Below, one piece after another: positions 23,413 to 35,900 of a stretch of DNA of 64,000 nt. The notes below the pieces were generated by a model. The model saw only the letters and a list, made by a program, of their open reading frames with translations, made no database searches and was not told the origin of the DNA. The first letter of the stretch is position 1. Each line of letters opens with the position of its first letter. The position numbers and the translations under genes are program-made. Origin of the DNA: Choristoneura fumiferana (taxonomy: Eukaryota; Arthropoda; Insecta; Lepidoptera; Tortricidae); NCBI RefSeq assembly GCF_025370935.1, contig NC_133481.1, forward strand, positions 8,789,708 through 8,853,707, given 5' to 3'.

Positions 23413-25204
23413 CCATTTAACGAATTTTATGTTCCGGAAATCATTTTACGGACTATAATTAATTCATTAATCAAAACTTTAATTCGACAAAATTCTTTAA
23501 ATTTTGGCATATTATCTTTTTTATTCGTGAACCGATTTGAATAAAATAAACACTAAATGTTAATGCAACGAAACGACAACACATTAATGAAAACCGCATC
23601 CCTCTAGGTTAAGCCTTTTCTGAGATTAGCGTGTGCAAACACACAGACAAACAGACAATCATTCTTAAAATCATTGTATTGTGAGGATGAGCGTAAAGGA
23701 GACAACCTTTGGGTTCGATATCTGACTTTATTCTAGAGCTTATGCTAAAACTACATGTGTTTATATTACATGGGTGGAGAGTATGTGTGTGTGGAGGGAC
23801 ACACACTACAGTATTAGGCTCTTTTACGCTAATAAATACCCCTAGTAATAGTTTTTCTCAAATATTTTCAACGTACAGACACCGACTTGTAACAGATTTA
23901 TTATACATGTATAGAATAGAATAAGATAAATGGATTAAAATAGATTTTTTCATTTTTATAGTTAGTACCTAAACCACAGGAATCGTGGTAAAGTATTAAA
24001 ACAGCGTTCCTAAGTATAATAATCATATTATTTAAAAAAAATATTATTCCAGAGATTCACACCAAATTTCATTTAAATCTAACCAGCCGTTTTAGCGTGA
24101 CGGCATAACAAACAAACACACGCATGCACTCATGAACTTTCGTGTATTGGTCATACGAGTATTAGCAGGATGGAATATTATGCACCTGCATTTAATTATA
24201 ATTTTAGCTTCATCATCCCAGCCTATATACGTCCCACTGCTGGGCACAGGCCTCCTCTCAGAACAAGAGGGCTTAGGCCGTAGTTCCCACGCGGGCCCAG
24301 TGCGGATTGGGAACTTCACACGCACCATTGAATTGCAATAATTTTAAATAATTTAAAAATATATAATATTTTTTTTTTTTTTTTAATTTTTTAAAATAAT
24401 TTTAGCTTATGTGTCACTTTTTGCCAGAGACAAGGACCAACCCTCACAGGCAGGGTAACAAGTTAATCCCTCTTTGGGATTGTTGTGCGTTTAAAGGTAC
24501 GAAACAGAAAATGCATAATTGTTTATGATGAGAGTGAATAGCCAGTTCTGTGCCGACCCGTCGTTCCCCATAAAGCTATCGCGGGAGACAGGCGCTGGTT
24601 GAGAATAAAGATGGAGGTGCAAGCTTCGTATAATTAATACCTGGGTTAATATTACAAGGACTCGGCACGGTTAGCTGTGTAGATATAGGTGGGCAAAGTT
24701 GCCAGAAATGTTCCGTTTACGCTTTTTTGAAGCAGAATACGTGGATAACTGTTCAACAGAAAAAAAACTGACATTAGTATTGTTTTGATTTGATTTGACA
24801 TTATTTGATTGTGTGCTGTGTCTATGGAGTTGATACTTCTCGAAAGAGTTGTTTTTCATGTACAGATAGGAAATTAAAAATGCATCATTGTTCATGACGC
24901 GAGAGTGAATAGCTATATCTGTGTCGACCCTTCACAGACAACATAACATAATACCTTTTTCGGTTTATTAAAAATAACGTAAAATGCAATTTTTGTTAAA
25001 CACTACTTTAGTCCATTCCTTCCATAATATCCTAAAGCTCCTAATCCTTTCTCTACTTTAAATTTCATGTGACATAAATCAAATACATAACTGAAAAGTG
25101 AAAGTTAGTAGAGTAGGCAGCCCTATCGCGCGTTTGTGTACCGAGCCGGCGTAGGTAATTAAGTATATCAAGGACGCTGCCGAGACGGTATACTGCTCCT
25201 TTTT
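23413..25204. other. Repeat debris, no gene
   Basis: Apart from the SINE at 24208-24338, two duplicated-looking segments occur around 24500-24570 and 24860-24930 (AATGCATAATTGTTTATGAT and AATGCATCATTGTTCATGAC, both followed by GAGAGTGAATAGC). They suggest an unnamed repeat. Confidence 0.4.
24208..24338 (-). mobile_element. tRNA-derived SINE, family 1, 5'-truncated
   Basis: 3' half of the family with the TCATCATCCCAGCCTATATA end on the plus strand. The tRNA-like head is missing. Confidence 0.7.
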
Positions 25205-25808
25205 AGGGTTCCGGAGCCAAAATGGCAAAAACGGAACCCTTATAGTTTCGCCATGTCTGTCTGTCTGTCTGTCCGTCCGTCCGCGGCTTTGCTCAGGGAC
25301 TATCAATGCTAGAAAGCTGTACCTTATTTTGCACGGATATATAAGTAAACTATGCCGACAAAATGGTACAATTAAAAATTCAAAAAAAATTTTTTTAGGG
25401 TACCTCCCATAGACGTAAAGTGAGGGTGACTTTTTTTCTCATCCAACCCTATAGTGTGGGATATCGTTGGATAGGTCTTTAAAACCATTAGGGGTTTGCT
25501 AAGACGATTCAGTGATTTGTTTGCAAAATATTCAACTTTAAAGTGCAAATTTTCATTAAAATCGAGCGTCCCCCCCTCTAAAATCTAAAGCGGTGGGTGG
25601 AAAAATTTGAAAAAATTCAGGATGGTAGTAAGTATATCAAACTTTCAAGGAAAACTATAACGGCTGAGTTTGCTTGAGAATTATTAGTAGTTTATGAGTA
25701 AATAGCAGCCTAAGGTATAAAATATACCTAAACTTGAAAGATTCCGTGTAAAATACGAAATCCTTATAAAAATATTACTTATTTTTTTCGTAATGCTACG
25801 GAACCCTA
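25205..25808. mobile_element. TIR repeat 'AGGGTTCCGTA', 604 bp
   Basis: Left AGGGTTCCGGAGCC and right CTACGGAACCCT; interior has GTCTGTCTGTCTGTCTGTCC and no coding sequence. It is an abundant lepidopteran repeat type. Confidence 0.6.
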
Positions 25809-27161
25809 TTTTGGGCGTGTCCGACATGCTCTTGGCCATTGTACTGTGACGAAATGGTCTTTGAGAATAGATGGCTCAAGCTGCAGGCTTTGTACAAGTA
25901 ATACCCGAGATAATATTATGAGAACAAGGCACGGTTAGCTGTACTCGTACATATAGATGGGAAGAGGCAGACATTGGTTTTCCAATAAACAAGTTTTTAA
26001 TGTTATGCATGTAAGAGTTAAATCTTTACTTCAAAACCAAAATTACTATAGTAAAACTTCGGAGTCGGTAAAATAAAAATAGCAGCTGGTAAAACTTGGT
26101 GTATCGGAAAGCGGGTCGGCAAGTTGTCACTGCTGGCTGTTCCGCCTGCAGCTATTGCCACCATTCAATGTTAGCACAGTAAAGACAGCGACAGAACGTT
26201 AGGTCTAATACGATGGCCACATCTAATAGAACAAAATAAAATACGAAAGATAATGAAAAGGTTTGATAATCCCGGACGGGATTTAAATCCGCATCTACAT
26301 ACTGTAGGTACGGCCCAAGTATCCCACTAACTAGCCAATACTCGTAGTAGCTATTTGGGACTACCCATGCCCTTGCTCCCCATAAATGTTAATGTTCTAT
26401 CCACATGGGGCTCAGCAAATCTGCGCGAAATAACATATCTACAAATAGATTAAGAATGTTCGAACGTCAATTTTACACAACTTATACAACGGTTAAAGGT
26501 GCAGACAAAACCTATGTGTGTATTTTTTTCGAAATATGGACAAATATTTGTAATAAAACTCACATAAACGACTATTAAAGGTCACTAATATACTGATAGT
26601 GATAGATTATAGTGAAACAAATAAAGCAATTAATTGATTAAATATTAAATTCCAAATCATTTTTCTTTATACTGGGGGTATGGGGCTACCTGCGTGTGAT
26701 ACGCGCTAGTTTTTATTTCTCTGTCTAATCTTGAATCTCAAACTTTTACATCTTAATTGTTGTTCCGTTCGATAACACGCGTTGTGCAGCTTCTGATTTA
26801 TAAAGGGATTCTAAGACTTACCTACAACAGTAAACTATTCTGTGAACAGACAGTCATTGAACAAATGACTTAAGTGGACTTAAGTTAGACCGTTGCTCTC
26901 TTTTACATTTCCCACTGATTGGATAGGGATGAATCGCTTTTGAGTTAATTTTATAAAAGTGTATAAGTAAACAGACAGTTGGGATACTGTTTGTTTATCA
27001 CTGTGATGTCTCACGAGTAACATGTGACGTCCAATTTCCGTTTCGTCGAGTTGTTCCACTAGCATTTGGCCTCGTCTCACACATTTATGAATAGTCTTTG
27101 TTTTATCATAATTAATTCATGTTTAAAAGGATTAACACACACACGCACTTTTTTCTCAAAT
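25809..27161. other. Nothing recognised
   Basis: No gene or clear repeat between the TIR repeat and flanking repeat A. Confidence 0.4.
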
Positions 27162-27405
27162 ACAATATTAACTGCTAACTACACAGAAAATTCCATCAAA
27201 AAATACTTCGCCATTTTTTACAGTTGGCGTAAGAAGGAAAATACGGATGCCCTTGTAATATCCAACGCATGCAGAAGCTATCACCTGGTCACAGCCAATT
27301 TGCCGAAAAGCAAATATTGACCGCTTATGAATTAAAAATAAATGAAATGTTCTAAGTAGGAGAAACTTGAATTTATGAACAAATAAATTTAACACGTAAG
27401 GAGGG
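27162..27405. repeat. Flanking direct repeat A, left copy
   Basis: About 244 bp that abut the left LTR edge. The sequence is repeated in the same direction at 32689-32945, with roughly 85-90% identity by eye and several indels. It starts ACAATATTAACTGC and ends GTAAGGAGGG in both copies. Confidence 0.8.
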
Positions 27406-27406
27406 A

Positions 27407-27511
27407 TGAAAAACTTATGTCAACGACAAGACTTGAGCCAGACTGACAAGTCCTGTGCCAGAGAGCACCCCTGCACTGTGTATGGCCTAAAAAGGTTTTA
27501 GTGCGCGAACA
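27407..27511 (-). repeat. 3' LTR of the BEL/Pao element
   Basis: 105-bp direct repeat identical to the 5' LTR by eye. It directly follows a purine-rich tract on the minus strand. Identity suggests recent insertion or gene conversion. Confidence 0.8.
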
Positions 27512-27611
27512 TGCTCCCGGCCTTGAAATGCGGAGAATTTCAATGAGTATGAGGTGCGGTGAGGTATGATGCGGTGCGGTGCGGTGAAGTAGGAAAATGA
27601 AATGTTCTAAT

Positions 27612-27856
27612 CTACTGTGAAGGTAGAGGATACAATTTTACGACAGGACGCTTAAATGATCCTTTAGCAGTTCTTATCATGGCTACACGAACCACGTTAT
27701 CAGACCCTGGATAGACATCTGTCACAACACCCAAGGGCCAGTGAAGCGGGGGAACATTGTCATCACCCATTAACACAACCGTCCCTACTTTGATGGGATG
27801 GTCTTGGGTATACCATTTATTTCTGACTTGCAACGTGTGCAGGTATTCAGCATCAT
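27612..27856 (-). pseudogene. BEL/Pao integrase C-terminal remnant
   Basis: About 80 codons encode AEYLHTLQVRNKW, VLMGDDNVPPLHWPLG and KRPVVKLYPLP. This is the DUF5641-type end of BEL/Pao pol, which follows the integrase core. The core itself (H2C2 zinc site and DDE catalytic triad, normally about 300-350 residues) is absent. The left edge ends about 100 bp from the 3' LTR, as expected for the end of pol. Confidence 0.85.
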
Positions 27857-28222
27857 GACAATCGCATCGTTAGACGGCATAAGACAATCAGTAGCGGGTA
27901 AAAACTGGAGCGGTGTAAACATTAAAAAATGCGCGGGAATTAAATTTCTATGTGCTGATCCGAAGATATGGCACTTAGCGGTAGCGTCATTGAGTATACA
28001 CGCTGTATAGAGATGCGGTAAAATAAATTATAATTGCGAGCGGTGGCTTTACCAAAGTAAAATAACACCAAATAAAGCGGTTAATAAAGCGATTTAAGAA
28101 AAGGAGCGGTTTTAAGAGCGGTATATTTAATAATTAATATTTGCAGCCAATTAAAAGCTAAGTATATTAAAATATGCGAGTAACTTATTTTAATCTTAAG
28201 TTGAGCAAATTATTGTGCTGTA
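27857..28222 (-). other. Non-coding segment in place of the integrase core
   Basis: About 365 bp of AT-rich sequence with scattered GAGCGGT/AAGCGGT motifs and no open frame resembling integrase. It lies between the RNase H linker and the integrase C-terminal remnant. It may be filler DNA from a deletion, or degraded sequence. Confidence 0.6.
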
Positions 28223-28886
28223 CTATTCAGCTTGAACAATTGCGGTTAAAGTATTAGTTTTGCATTCAGGCAACTTATCAAATTCTGTGGGACAGAATTT
28301 TTGAATAGGCCATGCAGTAGGCGGGCTTCGTAACCAAGAAGGTCCGTTCCACCACAAATCATGAGATATTAATTGTGATGGTAGCATACCGCGAGACAAA
28401 CAATCACTAGGGTTGTCAACTCCGGCAACGTGATAGAAGTTTTGTGATGCAACATTTTCTTGACATTGAGCAACACGATTGCTAACAAAAATGGACCATC
28501 TATGAGGAGATGATTTAATCCATGAAAGAGCAATTGTTGAGTCTGTGAAAGCATATATCCCTGCAATCGGAATACGAGTAAAGTATGTGTCCTGAACAGT
28601 TTTGATCAATTTGGACATTAAGAGAGCGGCACATAGCTCTAAACGAGCAAGTGTAGTTATTTTTGCGGGAGACACTTTTGACTTTGAGCAGAGTAGCCTC
28701 ACAGTGACATAACCGGCTGGGTCTGTAACATGCAAGTAAATGACACATCCATAGCCATTGAGACTGGCATCTGAAAATCCGACAATGTTGACCGTACAGT
28801 CAGCAGAAACGCCAATGTGACGCGGAATTTTTAATGTTGACAGCATCGGAAATTCTTGCACTAGCATAGAGTAGCATTTGATTATA
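28223..28886 (-). pseudogene. BEL/Pao RNase H domain
   Basis: The ATG-initiated frame is 28223-28867, with the same frame open a few codons upstream. RNase H signature residues are visible in order: Asp in VGFSDASLNGYG (about residue 33), Glu in LARLELCAALL (about 77), Asp in YAFTDSTIALSW (about 109) and Asp in VAGVDNPSDCLSRG (about 154). The domain removes the RNA strand during reverse transcription. The frame then runs through the linker before integrase and stops at QAE, just where integrase should begin. Confidence 0.88.
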
Positions 28887-30700
28887 TGCTCAGGGGTGTG
28901 TCATCCCAGTCGATCTTGCAAAGCCAAAGTTCTTTAATTAATAATTTGGCGTATAATACAACGGGAGCTACTAAGCCAAGAACATCAAACAAGCGAGCTA
29001 CAGTGGATAGAATTATTCGCTTGGTGCACTTCCCACCAGCAGGCGGAGACGTAGTTATAAAGAAAGTGTCACTTGTGGGTTCCCATGACAACCCTAACAC
29101 CTTTGCAATATTTTGCTTGTCGTTAAAATTGACAGAAGCACGGTGTGAGTCGGGAAGACTATCTAATAGTGCAGACGAATTACTTGACCATTTGACTAAG
29201 TCAAATGCGCCAGACTTGAATAGCGCGATTAATTCTTGCGATAAACGCATTGCGGTTTCATCATTAATACATGAATGGACTAGATCATCCATGTAAAGCT
29301 GAGAGCTTGCCACTCTTGCAGCATCAGGAAAGCGGTGACTTTCGTCTGAGCATAACTGTTTGACAGTACGCATAGCCATAAAAGGGCTCGACTTGAGTCC
29401 GAAAGGGACGCGGGTAAATTGGAAGCTGCGGATTGGTTCGCTTTCAGAAAAGCGAAATAATATTTTGACAAATTTGAAGTCATGCGGAGGCAAACAAATT
29501 TGCATATACATTTGTTTAATATCAGACGTCATAGCTACTGGAAATAAACGAAAGTTCAGTAAAAGCAAAAATAAATCAGCCTGTAGATTAGGACCAGTGT
29601 GCAATATGTCATTAAGTGACATACCTGAATGAGTCTTAGCACTGGCATCGAGAACGACCCTAACAGGAGACGTTACTTTTTCCGGGCGGATGACAGCATG
29701 ATGAGGGATATAGTAACCATCATCAGTAAGTTCAGACTCGGGTATTTCGGTTAGATAACCATTATGCATATATTCTGAGATGACTTTATTATAGGAATCG
29801 CGAAGAGTAGGCATTTGCTTGAACTTCTTCTCCAAGTAAAGCAGACGACGGTGAGCAACAGAACGAGAATTCCCCAGTTCTGAAGAATCTTTACAGAAAG
29901 GTAAGGCCACAGTGTATCTACCTTCCTCATTGCGGGACACAGACGTTGTGTATAAATTTTCACATTTAGTCTCTTCTGGACTTAAATGACGTTTGAATGG
30001 GATTTCTTCTAATTCCCAAAATTGATTTAGGCTCGACTCGAGGTCATTGAGCACGTGAGCGGTGAAAGAAATAGCGTTACTAGGGTCAGACTTACAAGGA
30101 TAGTCACCCATTAGAACATAACCGAAGGCGGTTAAAAAAGCGGGAGGAGCACAAGAGCCGGAATCTACCCTATTCCCCAAATAAATATACGGGAATAACT
30201 GGACACCGAGCACTACATCAATGCAGCCTGGAATGTTCCATGTGAGGTCTGCGAGCGGTATATTATTAAGGTAAGCCATGTCATGTTCATTATATTCAAT
30301 AAAATGCGAGGGCAATTGGTCGGTTATACAATCTACCACTAAAGCGTGTATGTAGTATTTATTATTTGGATATATGCGGGATTCAATATTAAAGTAAACA
30401 TATCCGTGAATTGGTCTTGAAGTTAAACCAACACCCTTTATATAGGAATTAGTCAGCGGTATAATGGGTAAATTTAGTGACTTACAGCAATCGAGCGTTA
30501 TTAAATTATTTTGAGATCCACTATCAATGAGGCATCTAATAATCATTTTATTATCGCTATTGTTTTGTTTAGCGTAAACTTGAGCGGTTGACAGAAGTAT
30601 AGTCGAATTCGGTTTTGACTCTACTTTCAGAGAAACTGAAGCGTTTGCGGGGTTATATACCGGCAGTGTAGTCGGTACGTTATGTGACGGCGACGTGATT
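28882..30700 (-). pseudogene. BEL/Pao protease and reverse transcriptase
   Basis: The ATG-initiated open frame is 28882-30546 (554 codons), and the same frame stays open back to about 30700, overlapping the gag frame. An aspartic protease is seen at CLIDSGSQNNLI (residues 5-16). Reverse transcriptase motifs follow: RVVLDASAKT (about 296), AMTSDIKQMYMQI (about 338), RVPFGLKSSP (about 379) and the catalytic YMDD (about 418). The thumb region has LGLSWEP and LFDVLGLVAPV. The frame ends early at WDDTPLSI because of a short indel near 28890, after which the homologous sequence continues in the neighbouring frame as RNase H. Confidence 0.9.
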
Positions 30701-32192
30701 TGATTACTGTCAGGCGGCGGATGAGTACAGGAGCAAGCGGCTGCGGGCGGCGCGGGTCGCGTCCTATGCTCGCAGCATCAGCTGCTGGCTCGCGCGGGAG
30801 CGGCACGGCAGGCTGCGCGCGTGGGCACGCTGCACCAGACGAGGCGGTCGGCGCATGCGCGGTAGACGAAGATGAAGCGTTTGTATACAACTGTGTAGAT
30901 TTAACATACCTAGGCTTTTGCGGTTGAGAACTATTATTGTTATTGTCAAAATGTAACAACGTATGGTGACGTTTTTGACAAAACTTACAAGTGCTACGTG
31001 AGCTGCAATTGAGTAGAGTATGTGACATGCTTAAACAGTTTACACAGCCACGGTTGTTTTTAATAAAGTCGAATCTAGCTTGTGGTGAAACCATATTTTT
31101 GAATTTAGAACAATTATATAACTGTACGTGATCATTATTATTGCACAATACACAGGTTTTGTTATTTGCGGAGCTGGAAGAAGGAACATCGTTGCTAGCT
31201 ACAAACGCTTTGTAAGTAGTACGCGCGGGTTGAGCCGGTGTATTGGCAGCGGGTTTATAAGCGGTTCGCGGAGTATTCATTGAAGGATTATTGCCTGACC
31301 GTTCTAGAATTTTGACTTGACTCTGCATAAATGTGACATATTGCTCGTACGAGGGAATAGTTACGTCACGCACAGACATTTCAAAACTTTGTAAAGTCTG
31401 TTGGTCAGTTTTTCGCAAAGCACACTGCAGGAAAAAGAAATCTGAGAGATCAGGAATGTCCAATTGTTTTAGAGCGGCCACAGTCGCGGAATATCTTTCA
31501 ATGAAACTGTTAAGACTGCTGGGCGAATTCGAACTTGGTTTAATGTCCAAGATGTTATTAAGGTAGTATGTACCCAAGGCGCGTTTATCCTGGTATTTAT
31601 TTACTAGACTATCCCAAATAATAGAATAAGTCTCTCCTGTGGGTACCAAACCTGCGGTTATATTTAAAGCGCTATGGGTCAATTTGCCCATGAGGTACTG
31701 TACGCGTTGCGAGTCAGTAAGCTGGTCATTATTATGAATATTTGATTTAAACGACTCATAGAATATGGGCCAGTTTTCAGTCCTACCATCAAAGGAGGGA
31801 AGGTCGATAGGCGGTAGCTTAATATTTGGACCTTTAACTTGCGGCGCGGGTGCAGAAGGCGAACTCGTTTGCGGGGCGGTTATTTTAGAAATATTAGCAC
31901 GAGTGCGCTTAATGCGGGCGTATAAGTCCTCAAATGTATCCAGAGTCTCATAATCTGGCTCATGTTTAGGATCAAGAGACATTGAAATTGCATTTATTTC
32001 GTCTAATATTTTTTCGAAATTTACTCGAAAATCATCGATCGTCTCGGATTCTGCCATGAAATTCTCGTTACTGCGGGAATCGAACGTAGAGACATTTTTC
32101 GACAGATCCAACAAATGTGAGAAACGGCGTAAAATTCGTTCCTCTTTGGTTTTCAATATGGATAATTTTGATTCTAAAGGTGATTTCGCCAT
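30627..32192 (-). pseudogene. BEL/Pao gag region
   Basis: The open frame extends upstream to 32228, but the ATG at 32192 (MAKSPLESK) is the better start; residue numbers here count from 32228. The N-terminal part is coiled-coil-like. A DUF1759-type gag segment follows with LPSFDGRTENWPIFYESF near residues 144-161. Three zinc knuckles sit at about 359-373 (CX2CX4HX5C), 395-408 (CX2CX4HX4C) and 414-426. An Ala/Pro/Ser-rich tail follows. Gag packages the RNA and forms the particle. In intact BEL/Pao elements gag and pol form one frame. Here the last ~50 residues run in a different frame from the protease, so a small indel lies somewhere around 30710-30900 in the low-complexity tail. Confidence 0.85.
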
Positions 32193-32583
32193 GATTATGT
32201 AACGCGAAAATATAAAATTTAGTTTCAAAAATTATATGAGATGTCAGAAGAAATTATGACAGAAATGGCGGTTGAAAATTATGCCTATTGTGAGAGCCAA
32301 AAATTACGCTATGTCACAGGCGAAGCGGGTGAATAATTTCGTTCCGGGAAGCAATCCGGTTGTTCGATAGGACCAAGAATTATGGTATGGCGTGTAAATA
32401 GCCAATTTTTATGGGTGGCGGAAGACCGAGAGCGCGCTATGCCAAATGGAATTTCCAACAGAGCAGAAGCACTCACCTGGTTAGGGCTCCGGCCGATGAT
32501 GTGATGCGGGGGTCTTGTGATGCGGAGTCGAAGGAAATCTTCTTATTTGGCGATGCGGTTTATAACGAATATAACACAGCGGA

Positions 32584-32688
32584 TGAAAAACTTATGTCAA
32601 CGACAAGACTTGAGCCAGACTGACAAGTCCTGTGCCAGAGAGCACCCCTGCACTGTGTATGGCCTAAAAAGGTTTTAGTGCGCGAACA
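32584..32688 (-). repeat. 5' LTR of the BEL/Pao element
   Basis: 105 bp from TGTTCGCG to TTTTTCA on the minus strand, identical to 27407-27511. It is unusually short for a BEL/Pao LTR, which are normally several hundred bases. Confidence 0.8.
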
Positions 32689-32945
32689 ACAATATTAACT
32701 GCTAACTACACAGAAAATTCCATCAAAAAATACTTCGCCATTTTTACAGTTCCGTATCTCAGAAGGAAAATACGGATCGCCCTTGTAGTATCATTCGCAT
32801 GTCAGTCTATCTATCAGTTAGTCACAGCCAATTTGCTCGAAAAAGCAAATATTGACCGCTTATGAATTAAAAATAAATGAAATGTAATAAGTAGAGAAAA
32901 CTTGAATTTATGAAATAATCAAATAAATTTAAAAAGTAAGGAGGG
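32689..32945. repeat. Flanking direct repeat A, right copy
   Basis: About 257 bp that start at the base after the right LTR. This is the second copy of repeat A and is more diverged from its partner than the LTRs are from each other. The identity of the sequence is unknown; it encodes nothing recognised. Confidence 0.8.
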
Positions 32946-35900
32946 TCTCCACACAAGAAACAATAGTAGATTGTACAACAGGAGCATAAAACGAGCCATT
33001 TTACCCAAGACGTTCATATAGCCACCCGAGCCGGTACGGCGAAGGTGGATAGTCACGTCGAGGGGAAAATGGATTTAATGCTCGAGTTTTACACTCTGCT
33101 TTTCACTTCGATGGCGAGGAAATGAAATAGCAACAGTGAAAACAATTGTTGACTCACTACGTAAATTTTATTTCTCATGCATTACTATATAATTATATTT
33201 TTTTTAGGTTTAGTGATTTATTTTGACTGATTTGATTGATTTTTAGTTTTATATAAATAAAAAATGTATTAAAAAAATATAAAGAAAAATCTTTGTTTGT
33301 GGCTGTTGACACCTAATTTTCTTGGTCTTAGACGAAGATTTTATTTTATGCACTAGTGCATAAAAAGTCATTTTATGTCGCCTAGATCCAGCATAAACAC
33401 CAACTTTACGAGCATGAGAAGTGAAAATATATTTTTCGGTGCCATCCGACCCTCACTTGGCTGGTTTATATAGTGTTGAATATAGCCATATTATGCAAAC
33501 TGCGCTTTGAATCTGGAGTTACATTTATATACTTTTTTATTTTAACAACTCAGGGATGTTAATATAATGAGTTCCCATAACTCAGAATGCCATTTTACAT
33601 GCAACACTAAACTCAAATAGAAACTCATTGTACCGGCAAATACAACAATTTGAACAATCTGTACACATTTTTCATTGTGACTCCGAATAACCTCAAGGTC
33701 TGGTAATGAAACAAAGGTCCGATGAGCGAGGAGGGCAATGATGAGGTCATCAGAGGGCGTAATTAAATTAAGCCGAATAAAGCTCGGCCTGCGATGGGGA
33801 TTCAGCCACCCGTTAAGCTGCTCCCCGCTGCTGGCGGGTACTGTACCTACACATTGGTGTTTACTTGATAAAAAATGCTGAATTATTGCTGCTATTTCTT
33901 GTCAACTCTTTTCGTTTTCTCAACTCTGTTTGATGTTTTTGTTGTGGAAGTTTATAAAAGTTGAATAATTTGTAACTTTCTAACTTTAATAGTATTTGGA
34001 ATCTGTTTGAGATTATGACTAAAAAGAAAGAGACAATTTTTCGAGGTCATAAGACTAATAGTAAAATCCTGATGCATGATTGAAATAATTTTTATACTAT
34101 GAGTAGTATTTCAAATTTTAAAGTTATGCCCTTATGAATAAAACCATCACAATTTGTAAGTCGTCCTATGAAGTTGCCATGAATCGGTTTTCAAAGCATA
34201 AACAAAGTTTACCTAGTTAGGAGCGTGTGATATAAAATCAATTCGAAAAGATACCTAAACTTAAAAACAAACTGAATATTTTCATTTCATTAAAAGCTGT
34301 TTCTATTGTATGTCATTCAATTATACGAAATTTCAAGCCAGTCACTAGAAATGGGTCAAATTCGACTCGCAATGACAGCGGGGCAGGTGAAACTAAATAA
34401 AAGCTTGCAATAAACAAACGAATAAGTCGAGGGCCCCGTCAGCTTTTTGAGCACGTATTTCCGTGTAAGCCAGTAATCGTTTCGAGTAACAGTAACTTAC
34501 AGTTACATTTTGATTAAACATTCGCCCAGCCTCAGTCCGTGTTTCACATTATGACGTGGGCGTATTCCGCTCGCAGTAGACTACGGTTCAGCCTATCCGC
34601 TCCATATTGCCGTTGAGCCGAGGAGCAATAAAGCTCAATGTTGCATAACCAGAGACCCTTAGCTAGAAGCTCGTTAAATAAATCGCTTCCATGTTCATTT
34701 CTTAGTGTAATCGCGAGGATATCACTGCGTAAGTCACAGGGAAAACCACTTACCTCTATCCTTAGAGTAATGTTAATTTAAGATTGTGCCGGCTTGGCTG
34801 GATGTGACAGGTTACAGAAGTCTAAAAACTACTGATCAATAGTGCAAATACAATTATTTAAAAAAAATTACGAGTGGCAAGGGATGGAAAAGATAGAATA
34901 TTTAATGTGTCAGTAATTTCACTGTCTTACTCTCCACATCTGAATATATCAACTGGTAATTACGTAAAGTGATGTTAGAATGCTCGTTTAAATTAGCTTT
35001 TATTATTTATATCGCTGTGAAAATAATCATGTCAATCTGTTGCTTCATTAAGAGACTTTTAAACGGCTTTAATATACAAAATCCTGGTGCAGTATTTGCG
35101 CAAACGCAGTGCCAAAGTATATAATAAAGGTAGGGCAAAACTTTATCACTGAAACGTTTACGTTATTTACACAAATATGGTACTGTACGGTACTGCTTTA
35201 TCGATCCCAGTATTGTTGACCCTCTGACACCCTTTAAAACTGACGTAGTCTGAGAATCGTCAATTAGCTTTAAATTCTTAATATGTTCCGTGTCACTAAT
35301 GAATAGTTAATTCTTAATTGACGTTCCTGAGTGGCAATCCTCAGTATTTTCATTATATCTGTCTAACAGCGGAGCTTGAGATTGCGTCGTGTGACTCGTG
35401 ACTTGCGCCGCATGAACCTCGCTCAGTCAAGGAGACACAAGACGGTGTCGCCGAAACAACAAGCACGTTATTTACACAAATACGGTCGGCTTATCAATCC
35501 GGATATAATTGAATTAGACGGGAATCGACAGGACGAGGGTTCGGCGTGCTCGTAACGCCAGCGCCGAGATTACTCGATGACCCTCGCCCCGAAACTTGGA
35601 CACTATGTAACTTTGAGTTGTTATTGGGAATTGATTAGGCTGTATTGATTTAGGGCGTCAATGGATTAGGGTTAGTAATAAGATACTTTCGATGCCATTG
35701 ATACATAGGTCCATATCGACTCTCATAATTATCGCAATTCTGTAATGTTTGTCATAATGTAGGTATTGTTTTCACATTTACATCTACATATGTACCATAC
35801 GGCATGTCGATGGTCGATGTCGATGGTTTTTCACTGTTTTTCATAACGCTTTTTTCTCTGAATATCCATAAGTTTTTAGAATTGTTATACTTAAAACAAA

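Larger units (their letters stand above)
27407..32688 (-). mobile_element. BEL/Pao LTR retrotransposon, integrase-deleted
   Basis: The element is bounded by two identical 105-bp direct repeats and is read on the minus strand. The order is 5' LTR (32584-32688), leader, gag, protease/reverse transcriptase, RNase H, a remnant of the integrase C-terminus, and 3' LTR (27407-27511). The 3' LTR starts TGTTCGCG directly after a purine-rich GGCCGGGAGC tract, as expected for a polypurine tract. Gag with three zinc knuckles, a DSG protease and a YMDD reverse transcriptase place it in BEL/Pao. It is 5.28 kb. Breaks are a frame change between gag and protease, another between reverse transcriptase and RNase H, and loss of the zinc-binding and DDE core of integrase. 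It cannot be autonomous. No tRNA primer-binding site with a clear TGG was seen next to the 5' LTR. Confidence 0.9.

Noticed and set aside
27162..27405. Long target-site duplication of the BEL element
   Set aside because: BEL/Pao elements make 4-6 bp duplications, and the A copies are more diverged than the LTRs, so A was duplicated before insertion or by another process.
28886..29296. 136-codon plus-strand frame
   Set aside because: It is the antisense shadow of the reverse transcriptase region.
30700..30927. 75-codon Gly/Arg/Ala-rich plus-strand frame
   Set aside because: Antisense to the low-complexity gag tail.
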